Shown one piece after another: positions 8,195 to 16,060 of a stretch of 64,000 bases of DNA. Both the position numbers and the translations under genes were made by a program. Position 1 is the stretch's first letter; the number at the start of each line of letters is the position of its first letter. Under the pieces are notes generated by a model. The model ran no database searches and was not told where the DNA came from. It saw only the letters and a program-made list of their open reading frames with translations. The DNA is from Pseudomonas sp. BGr12 (GTDB lineage: Bacteria > Pseudomonadota > Gammaproteobacteria > Pseudomonadales > Pseudomonadaceae): contig NZ_JALRNF010000020.1 of assembly GCF_030272895.1 (NCBI RefSeq), positions 30,965 to 94,964 on the forward strand. Direction: 5' to 3'.

Positions 8195-8962
8195 ATGCCA
8201 GTTACAGCTATCACCGGCAGCGCCTCGGGTATCGGCGCTGCGGTCAGTGCCGTGTTGCGTGCCGCCGGACACCGGGTCATCGGTATCGACCGCGCCAATG
8301 CCGAGGTGCTTGCCGACCTCTCCACTGCATCGGGACGTGAAGCGGCCGCGGCCGCGGTGCTCGAACAGTGCAACGGCGTGCTCGACGGCCTGGTCTGCTG
8401 CGCCGGGGTCGGCGTCACCGCGCCGTCCTGCGGGCTGATCCTGTCGGTCAACTACTTCGGCGTCAGCCAGTTGCTCGACGGCCTCGCCGGCGCGCTGGCC
8501 AAGGGCAACAACCCGGCGGCGCTGGTGATCGGCTCGGTGGCCTCGACCCAGGCCGGTGCCGAACAGCAACCCATGACCGAGCTGATGCTCGGTGGGGACG
8601 AGGCCGGCGCCTGCGCCCTGGCTGAAAACCTCGCCCAGCCCCATGTCGCCTATGCCTGCTCCAAGTACGCCATTACCCAGCAGGTACGCCGCCTGGCCAA
8701 ACCCTGGGCCGAGCGGGGCATTCGCCTGAACGTGGTGGCCCCGGGCGCAGTGGAAACCCCGCTGCACCAGGCCTCGCTGGACGATGCCCGGTTCGGCAAG
8801 GCGGTACGCGAATTCGTCGCCCCGTTGGGCCGCAGCGGTCGCCCGGAGGAAATCGCTGCGCTGGTGGCCTTCCTGCAATCGAGCCAGGCGGCCTTCATCC
8901 ACGGCAGCGTGGTCTTTATCGACGGCGGCATGGACGCCATGGTCCGCCCGCAACGCTTCTAG
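8195..8962 (+). CDS. hsdA: 3-alpha-hydroxysteroid dehydrogenase (SDR family)
   Basis: 255 aa short-chain dehydrogenase with the cofactor motif TGSASGIG (7-14) and catalytic Ser114, Tyr153 and Lys157. It matches the characteristic HsdA of Comamonas testosteroni in several diagnostic places: AAGHRVIGIDRANAEVLADLST, LVCCAGVG, SVNYFG, APGAVETPL, and an insert between Ser and Tyr, with an end IDGGMDAMVRP. HsdA oxidises the 3-alpha-hydroxyl of bile acids and androsterone to the 3-ketone with NAD, the entry step of steroid breakdown. It is first in a two-gene operon with the SDR at 8974 and has its own regulatory box. Confidence 0.88.
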   Translation: MPVTAITGSASGIGAAVSAVLRAAGHRVIGIDRANAEVLADLSTASGREAAAAAVLEQCNGVLDGLVCCAGVGVTAPSCGLILSVNYFGVSQLLDGLAGALAKGNNPAALVIGSVASTQAGAEQQPMTELMLGGDEAGACALAENLAQPHVAYACSKYAITQQVRRLAKPWAERGIRLNVVAPGAVETPLHQASLDDARFGKAVREFVAPLGRSGRPEEIAALVAFLQSSQAAFIHGSVVFIDGGMDAMVRPQRF

Positions 8963-8973
8963 AAGGACAGCCC

Positions 8974-9819
8974 ATGAACAAAGTGGCATTCATCACCGGC
9001 GCCAGCCGTGGTATCGGCCGTGAAGCGGCGCTGGCCTTTGCCCGCGCCGGTTTCGACGTGGCGATCAGCGCCCGCACCGTCGACGAGGGCGAACAGCACG
9101 ACCATGCCCTGCGCGATGCGGCGGGTGAGCCGTTGGCCGGCAGCTTGAACAGCACAGCCGCAGCGATCCGTGAACTGGGGCGGCGCGTGCTGGTGGTGCC
9201 CATGGACCTGCTCGACAGCGCTTCGGCGCTGGCGGCCTGCGCCCGGGTTATCGCCGAGTACGGGCGCATCGACGTGCTGATCAACAACGCCATCTACCAG
9301 GGCCGCGACCTCAACAGCAGCTTCCTCGACTTGCAGCCGCAGACCCTGGAGCGGGTGTTCCAGGGCTATATGATGACGCCGTTCCTGCTGACCCGGGCGG
9401 TGGCTGAGCAGATGCTCGAGCAGGGTGGTGGCGTGGTGATCAACGTCACCTCCGGGGCGGGCGAGAGCGACCCGCCGGTGGCGGCCGACAAGGGCGGCTG
9501 GGGCTATGCCTATGGCGCGGGCAAGGCGGCGGTGTCGCGCTTGTCCGGGGTGCTGGCGGTGGAGTTGGGGGCGCGGGGCATCTGTGCCTATACCCTCAAC
9601 CCTGGCGTGGTGAGTACCGAAGCGCTGAAGGCGACCATCGGCGACAAGGGCGTGATTGCCTTGCGTGCCGGGATAGCGCCGCCGCAGGTGCCGGCCGAAG
9701 TGATGCTGTGGCTGGCGACCTCGCCTGAGGCGCCGCGGTATCAGCGACGGACCATTGCCGCGCAGGTGATTGCGTTGGAGGAGGGGATTGTGGCGGATTG
9801 GCGGGAGCGTCAGGCGTAG
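8974..9819 (+). CDS. Short-chain dehydrogenase/reductase, substrate unknown
   Basis: 281 aa SDR. It has TGASRGIG (residues 8-15), NNAIYQGRD in place of the usual NNAG, and a YAYGAGK active-site motif. It starts 11 bp after hsdA with an AGAAGGA ribosome site, so the two are co-transcribed. A 25-residue insert between the cofactor and NNA regions (residues about 40-65) makes it longer than a classical SDR. A role in oxidising or reducing a steroid hydroxyl or a ring-opened intermediate is likely from context, but the substrate cannot be read from the sequence. Confidence 0.75.
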   Translation: MNKVAFITGASRGIGREAALAFARAGFDVAISARTVDEGEQHDHALRDAAGEPLAGSLNSTAAAIRELGRRVLVVPMDLLDSASALAACARVIAEYGRIDVLINNAIYQGRDLNSSFLDLQPQTLERVFQGYMMTPFLLTRAVAEQMLEQGGGVVINVTSGAGESDPPVAADKGGWGYAYGAGKAAVSRLSGVLAVELGARGICAYTLNPGVVSTEALKATIGDKGVIALRAGIAPPQVPAEVMLWLATSPEAPRYQRRTIAAQVIALEEGIVADWRERQA

Positions 9820-10110
9820 GGCTGCTGTGCAGCCCATCGCAGGCTTCGCCAGCTCCCACAAGGGTTTCAGGCATGCCCTGGGCTACTGTGCAGTTCAGCG
9901 CAGGCTTTGCCAGCTCCCACAAGGGTTTCAGGCATGCCCCGGGTTGCTGTGTAGTCCATCGCAGGCTTCGCCAGTTCCCACAAGGGTTTCAGGCATGCCC
10001 TGGGTTACTGTGCAGTTCAGCGCAGGCTTTGCCAGCTCCTACAGGGTTCTTGACATGTCCCGGTCCTGGTGTGGGAGCTGGCGAAGCCTGCGATCAGCCG
10101 CGCAGCGGCC
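9820..10110. repeat. Tandem REP-like units (about 4 x 60 bp) plus one inverted copy
   Basis: A 378-bp stretch between genes. It contains four units of about 60 bp, each with a form of TCGCAGGCTTCGCCAGCTCC and then CAAGGGTTTCAGGCATGCCC. Units 1 and 3 share CATCGCAGGCTTCG, and units 2 and 4 share CAGCGCAGGCTTTG, so the array looks built by duplication of a dimer. It ends with an inverted REP (GGAGCTGGCGAAGCCTGCGA). No gene is seen in the remaining sequence before RayT. Confidence 0.9.
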
Positions 10111-10197
10111 GCAATCCGGAAACATGAGGTGCCATTAACCCGCCACCCACCGAGCCTTTCACAGCTACCTTGAAAACTCCCCCTCAAGGAGCACGAC

Positions 10198-10653
10198 ATG
10201 GACCGTCCAGCCTCCCACCTCTTGCGCCGCGGCCGGGTATCAATCCCGGGCCAGGTGTATCTGCTGACCACCACGGTGGAGCATCGCCAACCTGTTTTCA
10301 CTGACTTGCACCTGGCCAGGATCGTTGTCGGGCAATTGCGCGATGCCCAACACTGCACCCTGGCCAGGTCTTTGGCCTGGGTGCTGATGCCCGATCACCT
10401 GCATTGGCTGGTCGAACTGCAGAGCAACACGCTGGACGCCTTGATGCGCCGGATGAAATGCCGCAGCACCTGCCTGATCAACAGGACCGGTAAACGACAT
10501 GGCCGCTTATGGCAGAGGGGATACCATGACCGGGCCCTGCGTCGGGAAGACGATGTGCCGGCCGTGGCACGGTACATCGTCGCCAACCCGTTAAGGGCAG
10601 GGCTGGTTTCGCGGGTCGGGGATTACCCGCATTGGGATGCGGTCTGGCTTTGA
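10198..10653 (+). CDS. rayT: REP-associated tyrosine transposase (RayT, IS200/IS605-like Y1 family)
   Basis: 151 aa, close to the usual RAYT size. It has the HUH metal motif MPDHLHW (His67, His69) and a catalytic-tyrosine region WQRGYHDRALR with Tyr109, followed by ARYIVANPLRAGLV, the classic RAYT signature. RAYTs are single-copy domesticated transposases that process REP hairpins, and this one is flanked on both sides by REP elements, forming a typical RAYT island inserted between steroid operons. It is not part of the catabolic pathway. Confidence 0.9.
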   Translation: MDRPASHLLRRGRVSIPGQVYLLTTTVEHRQPVFTDLHLARIVVGQLRDAQHCTLARSLAWVLMPDHLHWLVELQSNTLDALMRRMKCRSTCLINRTGKRHGRLWQRGYHDRALRREDDVPAVARYIVANPLRAGLVSRVGDYPHWDAVWL

Positions 10654-10664
10654 ATCGGGTGAAG

Positions 10665-10882
10665 GCTATCGCGGGCTGCGCCCGCTCCAACCGGGATTGC
10701 TGGCTTTGCCAGGGTGCAGTGGGAGCTGCCGACAGGCTGCGATCGGCCGTGAAACGGCCGCAATAATGGACCGCACCGATCTGTCTGGTCCAACGAGGTG
10801 GCCGGATTGCGACTGCTGCGCAGTCGATCGCAGGCTTCGCCGGCTCCCACAAAGACAGTTGCTCCCACAGCGGATTGGGCTG
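10665..10882. repeat. REP elements downstream of rayT
   Basis: At least three REP or REP-derived hairpins are present (ATCGCGGGCTGCGCCCGCTCC, GTGGGAGCTGCCGACAGGCTGCGAT, ATCGCAGGCTTCGCCGGCTCCCAC), followed by a further short REP-end fragment. This fills the 246 bp between rayT and tesG. Confidence 0.8.
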
Positions 10883-10899
10883 CGGGAGCAGGGCAGGGG

Positions 10900-11922
10900 T
10901 CAGGCCCTCTGGCGGGCCAGGGTCATCGCGGTGTCCTCGATCATGTCCTCCTGGCCGCCGACCATGCCGCGCCGGCCCATCTCCACGAGGATCTCCCGTG
11001 CCGGCACGCCGTATTTCTGCTCGGCACGCTTGGCGAACAGCAGGAACGAGCCATAGACCCCGGCATAGCCCATGGTCAGGGCATCGCGGTCGCTGCGGAT
11101 GGGGAAGTCCATGATCGGCACCACCAGGTCTTCGGCCACGTCCTGGATGCCGAACACGCTGACGCCGGTCTCGATGCCCATGCGCTCGCACACCGCCACC
11201 AGCACTTCCATCGGTGTGTTGCCGGCGCCGGCACCCAGGCCTGCGCAGGCGGCGTCGATGCGGGTGGCACCGGCGGCGATGGCGGCGATGGAGTTGGCCA
11301 CGCCCATGGACAGGTTGTGGTGGCCATGGAAGCCGATCTCGGTTCCCGGCTTGAGCGCCGCACGCATGGCCGCCACCCGGGCGCTGACGTCATGGGGCAG
11401 CAGGTAACCGGCCGAGTCGGTCAGGTAGATGCAGTTGGCGCCGTAGCTCTCCATCAGCAGGCCCTGCTTGACCAGGCCTTCGGGGCTGTTCATGTGCGCC
11501 ATCATCAGAAAGCCCACGGTGTCCATGCCCAGCTGGCGGGCATGGGCGATGTGCTGTTCGCTGACATCGGCCTCGGTGCAGTGAGTGGCCACGCGGATGG
11601 TGTTGACCCCAAGCTCATGGGCCATTTTCAGGTGGTCGACGGTACCGATGCCCGGCAGCAGCAGGGCCGAGACCTTGGCGTTTTTCATCAGCGGAATCAC
11701 CGCCGACAGGTACTCCTCGTCACTGTGCGCCGGAAAGCCATAGTTGACCGAACTGCCGCCCAGGCCATCGCCGTGGGTGACTTCGATCAGCGGTACGCCA
11801 GCCTGGTCCAGGCCGCAGGCGATGTCTTTCATCTGCTGCAGGCTGATGCGGTGACGCTTGGGGTGCATGCCGTCGCGCAGGCACATGTCGTGGACGGTGA
11901 TTCGCTTGCCGCTAAGTTCCAT
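10900..11922 (-). CDS. tesG: 4-hydroxy-2-oxovalerate-type aldolase (meta-cleavage lower pathway)
   Basis: 340 aa DRE-TIM metallolyase. The start at 11922 ([12 protein letters not shown]) has a GAGGAAA site. The catalytic motif CLRDGMH holds Arg16, Asp17 and His20, and GFHGHH (His199, His201) supplies the remaining metal ligands, as in BphI. It splits a 4-hydroxy-2-oxoacid into pyruvate and an aldehyde that is channelled to the acylating dehydrogenase encoded just upstream. In steroid breakdown the substrate is 4-hydroxy-2-oxohexanoate, giving pyruvate and propanal. It is the last gene of the minus-strand operon and begins 10 bp after tesF. Confidence 0.92.
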   Translation of the reverse strand: MELSGKRITVHDMCLRDGMHPKRHRISLQQMKDIACGLDQAGVPLIEVTHGDGLGGSSVNYGFPAHSDEEYLSAVIPLMKNAKVSALLLPGIGTVDHLKMAHELGVNTIRVATHCTEADVSEQHIAHARQLGMDTVGFLMMAHMNSPEGLVKQGLLMESYGANCIYLTDSAGYLLPHDVSARVAAMRAALKPGTEIGFHGHHNLSMGVANSIAAIAAGATRIDAACAGLGAGAGNTPMEVLVAVCERMGIETGVSVFGIQDVAEDLVVPIMDFPIRSDRDALTMGYAGVYGSFLLFAKRAEQKYGVPAREILVEMGRRGMVGGQEDMIEDTAMTLARQRA

Positions 11923-11932
11923 GGACGTTTCC

Positions 11933-12859
11933 TCAGGCAATGGCAGGTTCGGGGGTGGCGCGCAGTTGCAGGTCGCCCTTGAGGATGTCCTCGGCGAACA
12001 TTTCGGCGGTGCGTGCCGCCGCGGCGGTCATGATGTCGAGGTTGCCGGCGTACTTGGGCAGGTAGTCGCCCAGGCCTTCGACTTCCATGAAGATCGACAC
12101 CCGGTTGCCGTCGAACACCGGGCCGTTGACCAGCTTGTAGCCGGGCACGTAGCGCTGCACCTGGACGATCATGGCGTCGATGGCGGCGCGGATCGCCGCT
12201 TCGTCAGGTGCCTCGGCGGTCAGGCAGTGCACGGTGTCGCGCATGATCAGCGGCGGCTCGGCCGGGTTGACGATGATGATCGCCTTGCCCTGTTTCGCCC
12301 CGCCTACCTGCTCCACGGCGCGGGCCGTGGTGCGGGTGAATTCGTCGATGTTCTTGCGGGTGCCCGGGCCGACCGATTTCGAGGCCGCGGTGGCGATGAT
12401 CTCGGCATAGTCCACCGCCTGCACGCTGGACACCGCGGCTACCAGCGGGATGGTCGCCTGGCCGCCGCAGGTGACCATGTTGACGTTCATCACCCCGGCG
12501 GCGAGGTTGGCCTTGAGGTTGACCGGCGGCACGCAGTAGGGGCCGATGGCACAGGGGGTGAGGTCGATCATCAGCACGCCCAGGGCATTGAGCTTGCGCG
12601 AGTTCTCGGCGTGGACGTAGGCGGAGGTGGCGTCGAAGGCGATCTGCACCTGGTCTTCGAGCACATGGGGCAGCAAGCCGTCGACACCCTCGGCGGTGGT
12701 CTTCAGGCCCAGTTCACGGGCGCGCTGCAGGCCTTCGGAGCCGGCTTCGATGCCGACCATCCATACCGGCTCCAGCACCTCGCTGCGCAGCAGTTTGTAG
12801 AGCAGGTCGGTGCCGATGTTGCCCGGCCCGATCAGCGCACATTTGATCTTCTTGCTCAT
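11933..12859 (-). CDS. tesF: Acylating acetaldehyde/propanal dehydrogenase
   Basis: 308 aa, standard length for the BphJ/DmpF/HsaG family. The NAD-binding motif IGPGNIG is at residues 10-16 and the catalytic Cys131 sits in NMVTCGGQA. The enzyme oxidises the aldehyde released by TesG to the acyl-CoA with NAD and CoA, and works in a complex with it. The gene lies between tesE and tesG in the order tesE-tesF-tesG. In this context the product is expected to be propanoyl-CoA. Confidence 0.93.
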   Translation of the reverse strand: MSKKIKCALIGPGNIGTDLLYKLLRSEVLEPVWMVGIEAGSEGLQRARELGLKTTAEGVDGLLPHVLEDQVQIAFDATSAYVHAENSRKLNALGVLMIDLTPCAIGPYCVPPVNLKANLAAGVMNVNMVTCGGQATIPLVAAVSSVQAVDYAEIIATAASKSVGPGTRKNIDEFTRTTARAVEQVGGAKQGKAIIIVNPAEPPLIMRDTVHCLTAEAPDEAAIRAAIDAMIVQVQRYVPGYKLVNGPVFDGNRVSIFMEVEGLGDYLPKYAGNLDIMTAAAARTAEMFAEDILKGDLQLRATPEPAIA

Positions 12860-12895
12860 GGTTCAGCACTCCAGGGAAGGAAAGGCGGGCGCGCC

Positions 12896-13687
12896 TCAGG
12901 CAACGAAGCGCAGGCTGGCGTTGCCCAGGCCGCTCATCGACAGGTTGATGCGATCGCCCGGCACCAGCGGTACCAGCGGCGCCAGGGCGCCGGAGAGAAT
13001 GATTTCGCCCTGGCGGAAGGGAATGCCCAGCTCGCCCAGGGTATTGGCCAGCCAGGCCACCGCCGCGCACGGATGGCCCTGAACCGCCGAGCCCAGGCCG
13101 CTGCCGGCCGGCTGGCCGTTCTTGAACATCTGCATCTCGACCCGGGCCAGGTCCAGGTCGCGCGGGTCGATGCGTTGTTCGCCGAGGGCGAAGACCCCGC
13201 ACGAGGCGTTGTCGGCCACGGTGTCCTGGATGCGGATCTGCCAGTTGTCGATGCGCGAGTCGACGATCTCGAAGCACGGCGCCACCGCCGCGCTGGCGGC
13301 CAGCACGTCTTCGGCGCTGATGCCCGGGCCCTTGAGGTCCTCGCCGAGGATGAAGGCGATCTCGCCCTCGGCCCGTGGCTGGATCAACTGGTAGCGGGCG
13401 AAGCTGACTTCGCTGGCGTCTTCGACCTGCATGGCATCGGTAAGAAAGCCGAAGTCCGGCTGGTGAACATCGAGCATCTGCTGCACGGCGCGACTGGTGA
13501 CGCCGATCTTCTTGCCGATCACCCGCTCGCCCAGGGCTTCGCGGCGCTGCAGGAAGCGCAGGGAAATGCGGTAGGCCTGGTCCAGGCTGATGGCCGGGTG
13601 GCGTTGGGTCAGCGGCGCGAGGGTGGTGCGCCCGCGCAAGGCATTGAACAGTTCATCGCCCAGGGCGGTGATCAGGGAGGCATCCAT
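12896..13687 (-). CDS. tesE: 2-hydroxyhexa-2,4-dienoate hydratase (2-keto-4-pentenoate hydratase family)
   Basis: 263 aa, which fits the family. The ATG at 13687 (MDASLITALGDEL) is preferred; the upstream extension to 13795 would run through a terminator hairpin. Family features include IGKKIGVTS, a metal-binding PRAEGEIAF motif, EIVDSRI and DNASCG. The enzyme hydrates the dienoate released by TesD to a 4-hydroxy-2-oxoacid, the substrate of TesG. It follows the 7-alpha-HSDH-like gene, but a hairpin with a T-run separates them, so expression may be partly uncoupled. Confidence 0.92.
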   Translation of the reverse strand: MDASLITALGDELFNALRGRTTLAPLTQRHPAISLDQAYRISLRFLQRREALGERVIGKKIGVTSRAVQQMLDVHQPDFGFLTDAMQVEDASEVSFARYQLIQPRAEGEIAFILGEDLKGPGISAEDVLAASAAVAPCFEIVDSRIDNWQIRIQDTVADNASCGVFALGEQRIDPRDLDLARVEMQMFKNGQPAGSGLGSAVQGHPCAAVAWLANTLGELGIPFRQGEIILSGALAPLVPLVPGDRINLSMSGLGNASLRFVA

Positions 13688-13712
13688 TGGCGGCTCACTC
13701 TGTACGGGGGGA

Positions 13713-13748
13713 ATAAAAAAGCCGGTCCCAAGGGTCCAGGGCACCGGC
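13713..13748 (-). terminator. Rho-independent terminator-like hairpin between the 7-alpha-HSDH-like gene and tesE
   Basis: Read on the minus strand, GCCGGTGCCC pairs with GGGACCGGC (one bulged base, 9-base loop) and is followed directly by TTTTTT. It lies 13 bp after the SDR stop and about 25 bp before the tesE start, inside an otherwise tight operon, so it could attenuate tesEFG. Confidence 0.75.
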
Positions 13749-13760
13749 AAAAGGGGACTG

Positions 13761-14534
13761 TCAGCCGGGCCAGACGCTGCTGTCGGCACCGCCATCGACG
13801 TCGATGATCTTGCCGGTGACCCAGCCCGAGGCGGGGCTGGCCAGGTACAGCGCGGCGGCGGCGATGTCTTCGGGGCTGCCCAGGCACTTGAGCGGTGTAT
13901 TGGCTTCCATGGCCTGGCGCATGGCGGCGGGCATGACCTTGTTCAGCGCTTCGGTCAGGGTTGGCCCGGGCGCCACGGCGTTGACCCGCACCTGCGGGGC
14001 GAAGTCCTGGGCCAGCAGGCGGGTCAGGTGGCTCAGGGCGGCCTTGGCGGTGCCGTAGGCGCTGAAGTGGCGCTGGGCATAGCGGGCGGCCACCGAGCTG
14101 ATATTGACGATGTTGCCGCCACCGGCCTCGCGCATCAGCGGCACGCACAGCTGGCACAGGGCATAGGTGCTGGAGACGTTGAAGCGCAGGATCTCGTCGA
14201 ACTGCTCCGGCGGCATCGCCAGGGCATCGTTGGGGCCGCCACCGCCGGCGTTGTTGACCAGGTGGGTGATGCGCCCGAACTGCTCCTGGCTACGGCGTAC
14301 CAGGGCCTGGCGCTGCTGGCTGTGGTTGACGTCACAGGCCACGGCCAGGGCGCGGCGCCCGAGGCTGCGTACCTCGTCGGCGACGCGTTCGATGTCCTCG
14401 GCGCTGCGGGCGCTCAAGACCACATCGGCGCCGGCTTCGGCGTAGGCCAGGGCGATGGCGCGGCCGATGCCGCGGCCACTGCCGGTGACGATGGCGACAC
14501 TGCCGGGTAGCTGGAAACGTTGCAGGATACTCAT
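13761..14534 (-). CDS. hdhA: SDR resembling 7-alpha-hydroxysteroid dehydrogenase
   Basis: 257 aa. The start at 14534 (MSILQRFQLPG) follows an AAAGGACAG site. It has TGSGRGIG (17-24), Ser146/147, Tyr160 and Lys164. The segments VNNAGGGGP, APGPTLTEAL, TPLKCLGSPEDIA and ASGWVTGKI line up with the E. coli 7-alpha-HSDH, which is unusual for generic SDRs. The predicted reaction is oxidation of the 7-alpha-hydroxyl of cholate-type steroids to the 7-ketone. It heads the minus-strand operon with tesEFG and is preceded by a regulatory box on the same strand. SDR membership is certain; the 7-alpha specificity is a family-based inference. Confidence 0.7.
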   Translation of the reverse strand: MSILQRFQLPGSVAIVTGSGRGIGRAIALAYAEAGADVVLSARSAEDIERVADEVRSLGRRALAVACDVNHSQQRQALVRRSQEQFGRITHLVNNAGGGGPNDALAMPPEQFDEILRFNVSSTYALCQLCVPLMREAGGGNIVNISSVAARYAQRHFSAYGTAKAALSHLTRLLAQDFAPQVRVNAVAPGPTLTEALNKVMPAAMRQAMEANTPLKCLGSPEDIAAAALYLASPASGWVTGKIIDVDGGADSSVWPG

Positions 14535-14572
14535 GCGGCTGTCCTTTGCTGTGGGTGAGTGGACGCGGGCTG

Positions 14573-14589
14573 TAGTCGATAGGACGATT
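14573..14589 (+). promoter_or_regulatory. Degenerate steroid-cluster box (TAGTCGATAGGACGATT, 17 bp)
   Basis: Plus-strand match with one base less in the spacer and a final T instead of G. It overlaps the position where the -10 of the leftward promoter would lie (14587-14592). Confidence 0.4.
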
Positions 14590-14612
14590 GTTTCCCGGCC
14601 CCTTGCGGGCCA

Positions 14613-14630
14613 CATCGTCTCAATGGACTA
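14613..14630 (-). promoter_or_regulatory. Steroid-cluster box on minus strand (TAGTCC-ATTG-AGACGATG), for the 7-alpha-HSDH/tesEFG operon
   Basis: One mismatch to the consensus. A possible minus-strand -10 (AACAAT, 14592-14587) starts 20 bp after the box, and the gene start is 78 bp further. Confidence 0.7.
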
Positions 14631-14645
14631 CGGGGCTGGCCCTTA

Positions 14646-14708
14646 TCGCAGGCTTCGCCAGCTCCCACAGGAACCCGCTGCACACACCTACTGTGGGAGC
14701 CTGCGACG
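14646..14708. repeat. REP pair within the divergent intergenic region
   Basis: ATCGCAGGCTTCGCCAGCTC and a shortened inverted partner GTGGGAGCCTGCGAC lie between the leftward and rightward promoter boxes. Confidence 0.8.
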
Positions 14709-14723
14709 GACACCACACCGCTC

Positions 14724-14741
14724 TAGTCCGCTTTGACGATG
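14724..14741 (+). promoter_or_regulatory. Steroid-cluster box (TAGTCC-GCTT-TGACGATG) upstream of the hydroxylase operon
   Basis: One mismatch to the consensus. A possible -10 (GATCAT, 14762-14767) starts 20 bp after the box. The gene start is 83 bp downstream. Confidence 0.7.
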
Positions 14742-14824
14742 AAGCAAGGCCCGTGCAATCCGATCATCAATCACGGCTCGCGCATTGGCGCTACGAGATT
14801 GGGAGAACAAGAAGGATGCACAGC

Positions 14825-16003
14825 ATGCGAGAAAAGACCCAGGAAGAAATCGAACTGCTGGAACGGGCGCGGCGCTTGCTACCGGCACTGCGCGAGCGCT
14901 CGGCGCAAGGCGATCGCGAGCTCAAGGTCGCCGACGAGAACATTGCAGCACTTAAATCGGCAGGGCTGCTGCGCGCCCTGCAACCGCGGGCGTTCGGCGG
15001 CTATGAAGTGGACCCGCGCACCTTCTTCGAGATCCAGATGATCCTTGCCGAAGGCTGCATGTCCACCGCCTGGGTCTACGGCGTGATGGGCGTGCACCCC
15101 TGGCAGCTGGCGCGCTACCCGATCGAGACCCAGCGCGAGGTATGGGGCGAGGATCACGACACCCTGGTGTCGTCCACCTATATGCCCACTGCCAAGGTCA
15201 CAGTGGTCGAAGGCGGCTACCGGATCAGCGGCCGCTGGGGCTTCTCCAGCGGCAGCGAGCACTGCCAGTGGGTGCTGCTGGGCGGCATCCTGCCGGCCGA
15301 TGGTGAGCTGGCTGCCGAGCACGGCACCTTCCTGTTGCCACGCAGCGACTACCGCATCGAACGTAACTGGGAGGTGCTCGGCCTGCGTGGTACCGGCAGC
15401 CACGATATCGTTGTCGAAGACGCCTTCGTGCCAGCGCACCGGGTCCAGCGCACCAACAACTGGACCCTGGAGGCGACCCCGGGGCGGCTGGTCAACACCA
15501 ACCCGATTTACGCCATTCCCTTCGCCCAGGTGTTCTCCCGCGCCGTATCGACCTCGGCCATCGGCGCGCTGCAGGGCGCCATCGACCTGTTCCGCGCCAA
15601 CGCCGCCCAGCATATTGGCAAGCACGGCGCGCGCACCGCGGACGATCCGGCGGCGCAAACCGCAGTGGCCGAAGCCACGCTCACGGTCGACAGTCTCAAG
15701 CTGGTGCTGGAACGCAACTACGAGCACCTGATGCAACTGGCCCGCGCCGGCGAGTACCCGGACGTGGAAACCCGCCTGCTGTACCGCTACCAATCGGCCT
15801 ATGTCACCAACCTCTGCGCCGAGAAGGTCAACGAGCTGCTGCGCTGTATGGCGGCCTCGGGGCTGTACACCAGCAACCCGGTGGCGCGCCTGTTCCGCGA
15901 CCTGCACCAGGCCCGCGGGCATATCGCCAACAACTACCAGGCCTATGGCCGGGTTCTGGGCGCCGTGCAACTGGGCCTGCCCAACCCCGACCCTTACGTC
16001 TGA
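14825..16003 (+). CDS. tesA2: Flavin-dependent 3-HSA hydroxylase, oxygenase component (HsaA/TesA2 type)
   Basis: 392 aa, very close to HsaA. The ATG at 14825 is chosen because GAAGG lies at normal spacing before it; the ATG at 14816 is too near. It has an acyl-CoA dehydrogenase-like fold of the group D flavin monooxygenases: an all-alpha N-terminal domain, GRWGFSSGSEHCQW in the middle, and a C-terminal domain ending near AYGRVLGAVQLGLPNPDPYV. The family hydroxylates the phenolic ring A of the 9,10-seco-steroid (3-HSA) at C4 to give the catechol cleaved by TesB. It needs reduced flavin from a separate reductase (HsaB/TesA1), which is not in this window. KshB and the CoA ligase follow in the same operon. 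Confidence 0.88.
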   Translation: MREKTQEEIELLERARRLLPALRERSAQGDRELKVADENIAALKSAGLLRALQPRAFGGYEVDPRTFFEIQMILAEGCMSTAWVYGVMGVHPWQLARYPIETQREVWGEDHDTLVSSTYMPTAKVTVVEGGYRISGRWGFSSGSEHCQWVLLGGILPADGELAAEHGTFLLPRSDYRIERNWEVLGLRGTGSHDIVVEDAFVPAHRVQRTNNWTLEATPGRLVNTNPIYAIPFAQVFSRAVSTSAIGALQGAIDLFRANAAQHIGKHGARTADDPAAQTAVAEATLTVDSLKLVLERNYEHLMQLARAGEYPDVETRLLYRYQSAYVTNLCAEKVNELLRCMAASGLYTSNPVARLFRDLHQARGHIANNYQAYGRVLGAVQLGLPNPDPYV

Positions 16004-16060
16004 AGCCTTCGCCCGTCGACCTGCCCGCCCGCCGGGCAGGGGACCCTTGAGAACCGAGCC

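Noticed and set aside
10198..10653. RayT as evidence of recent horizontal transfer of the whole steroid cluster
   Set aside because: RAYTs are single-copy, vertically kept genes in pseudomonads and occur with REPs at many loci, so its presence does not indicate transfer. No integrase, tRNA boundary or direct repeat flanks the cluster in this window.
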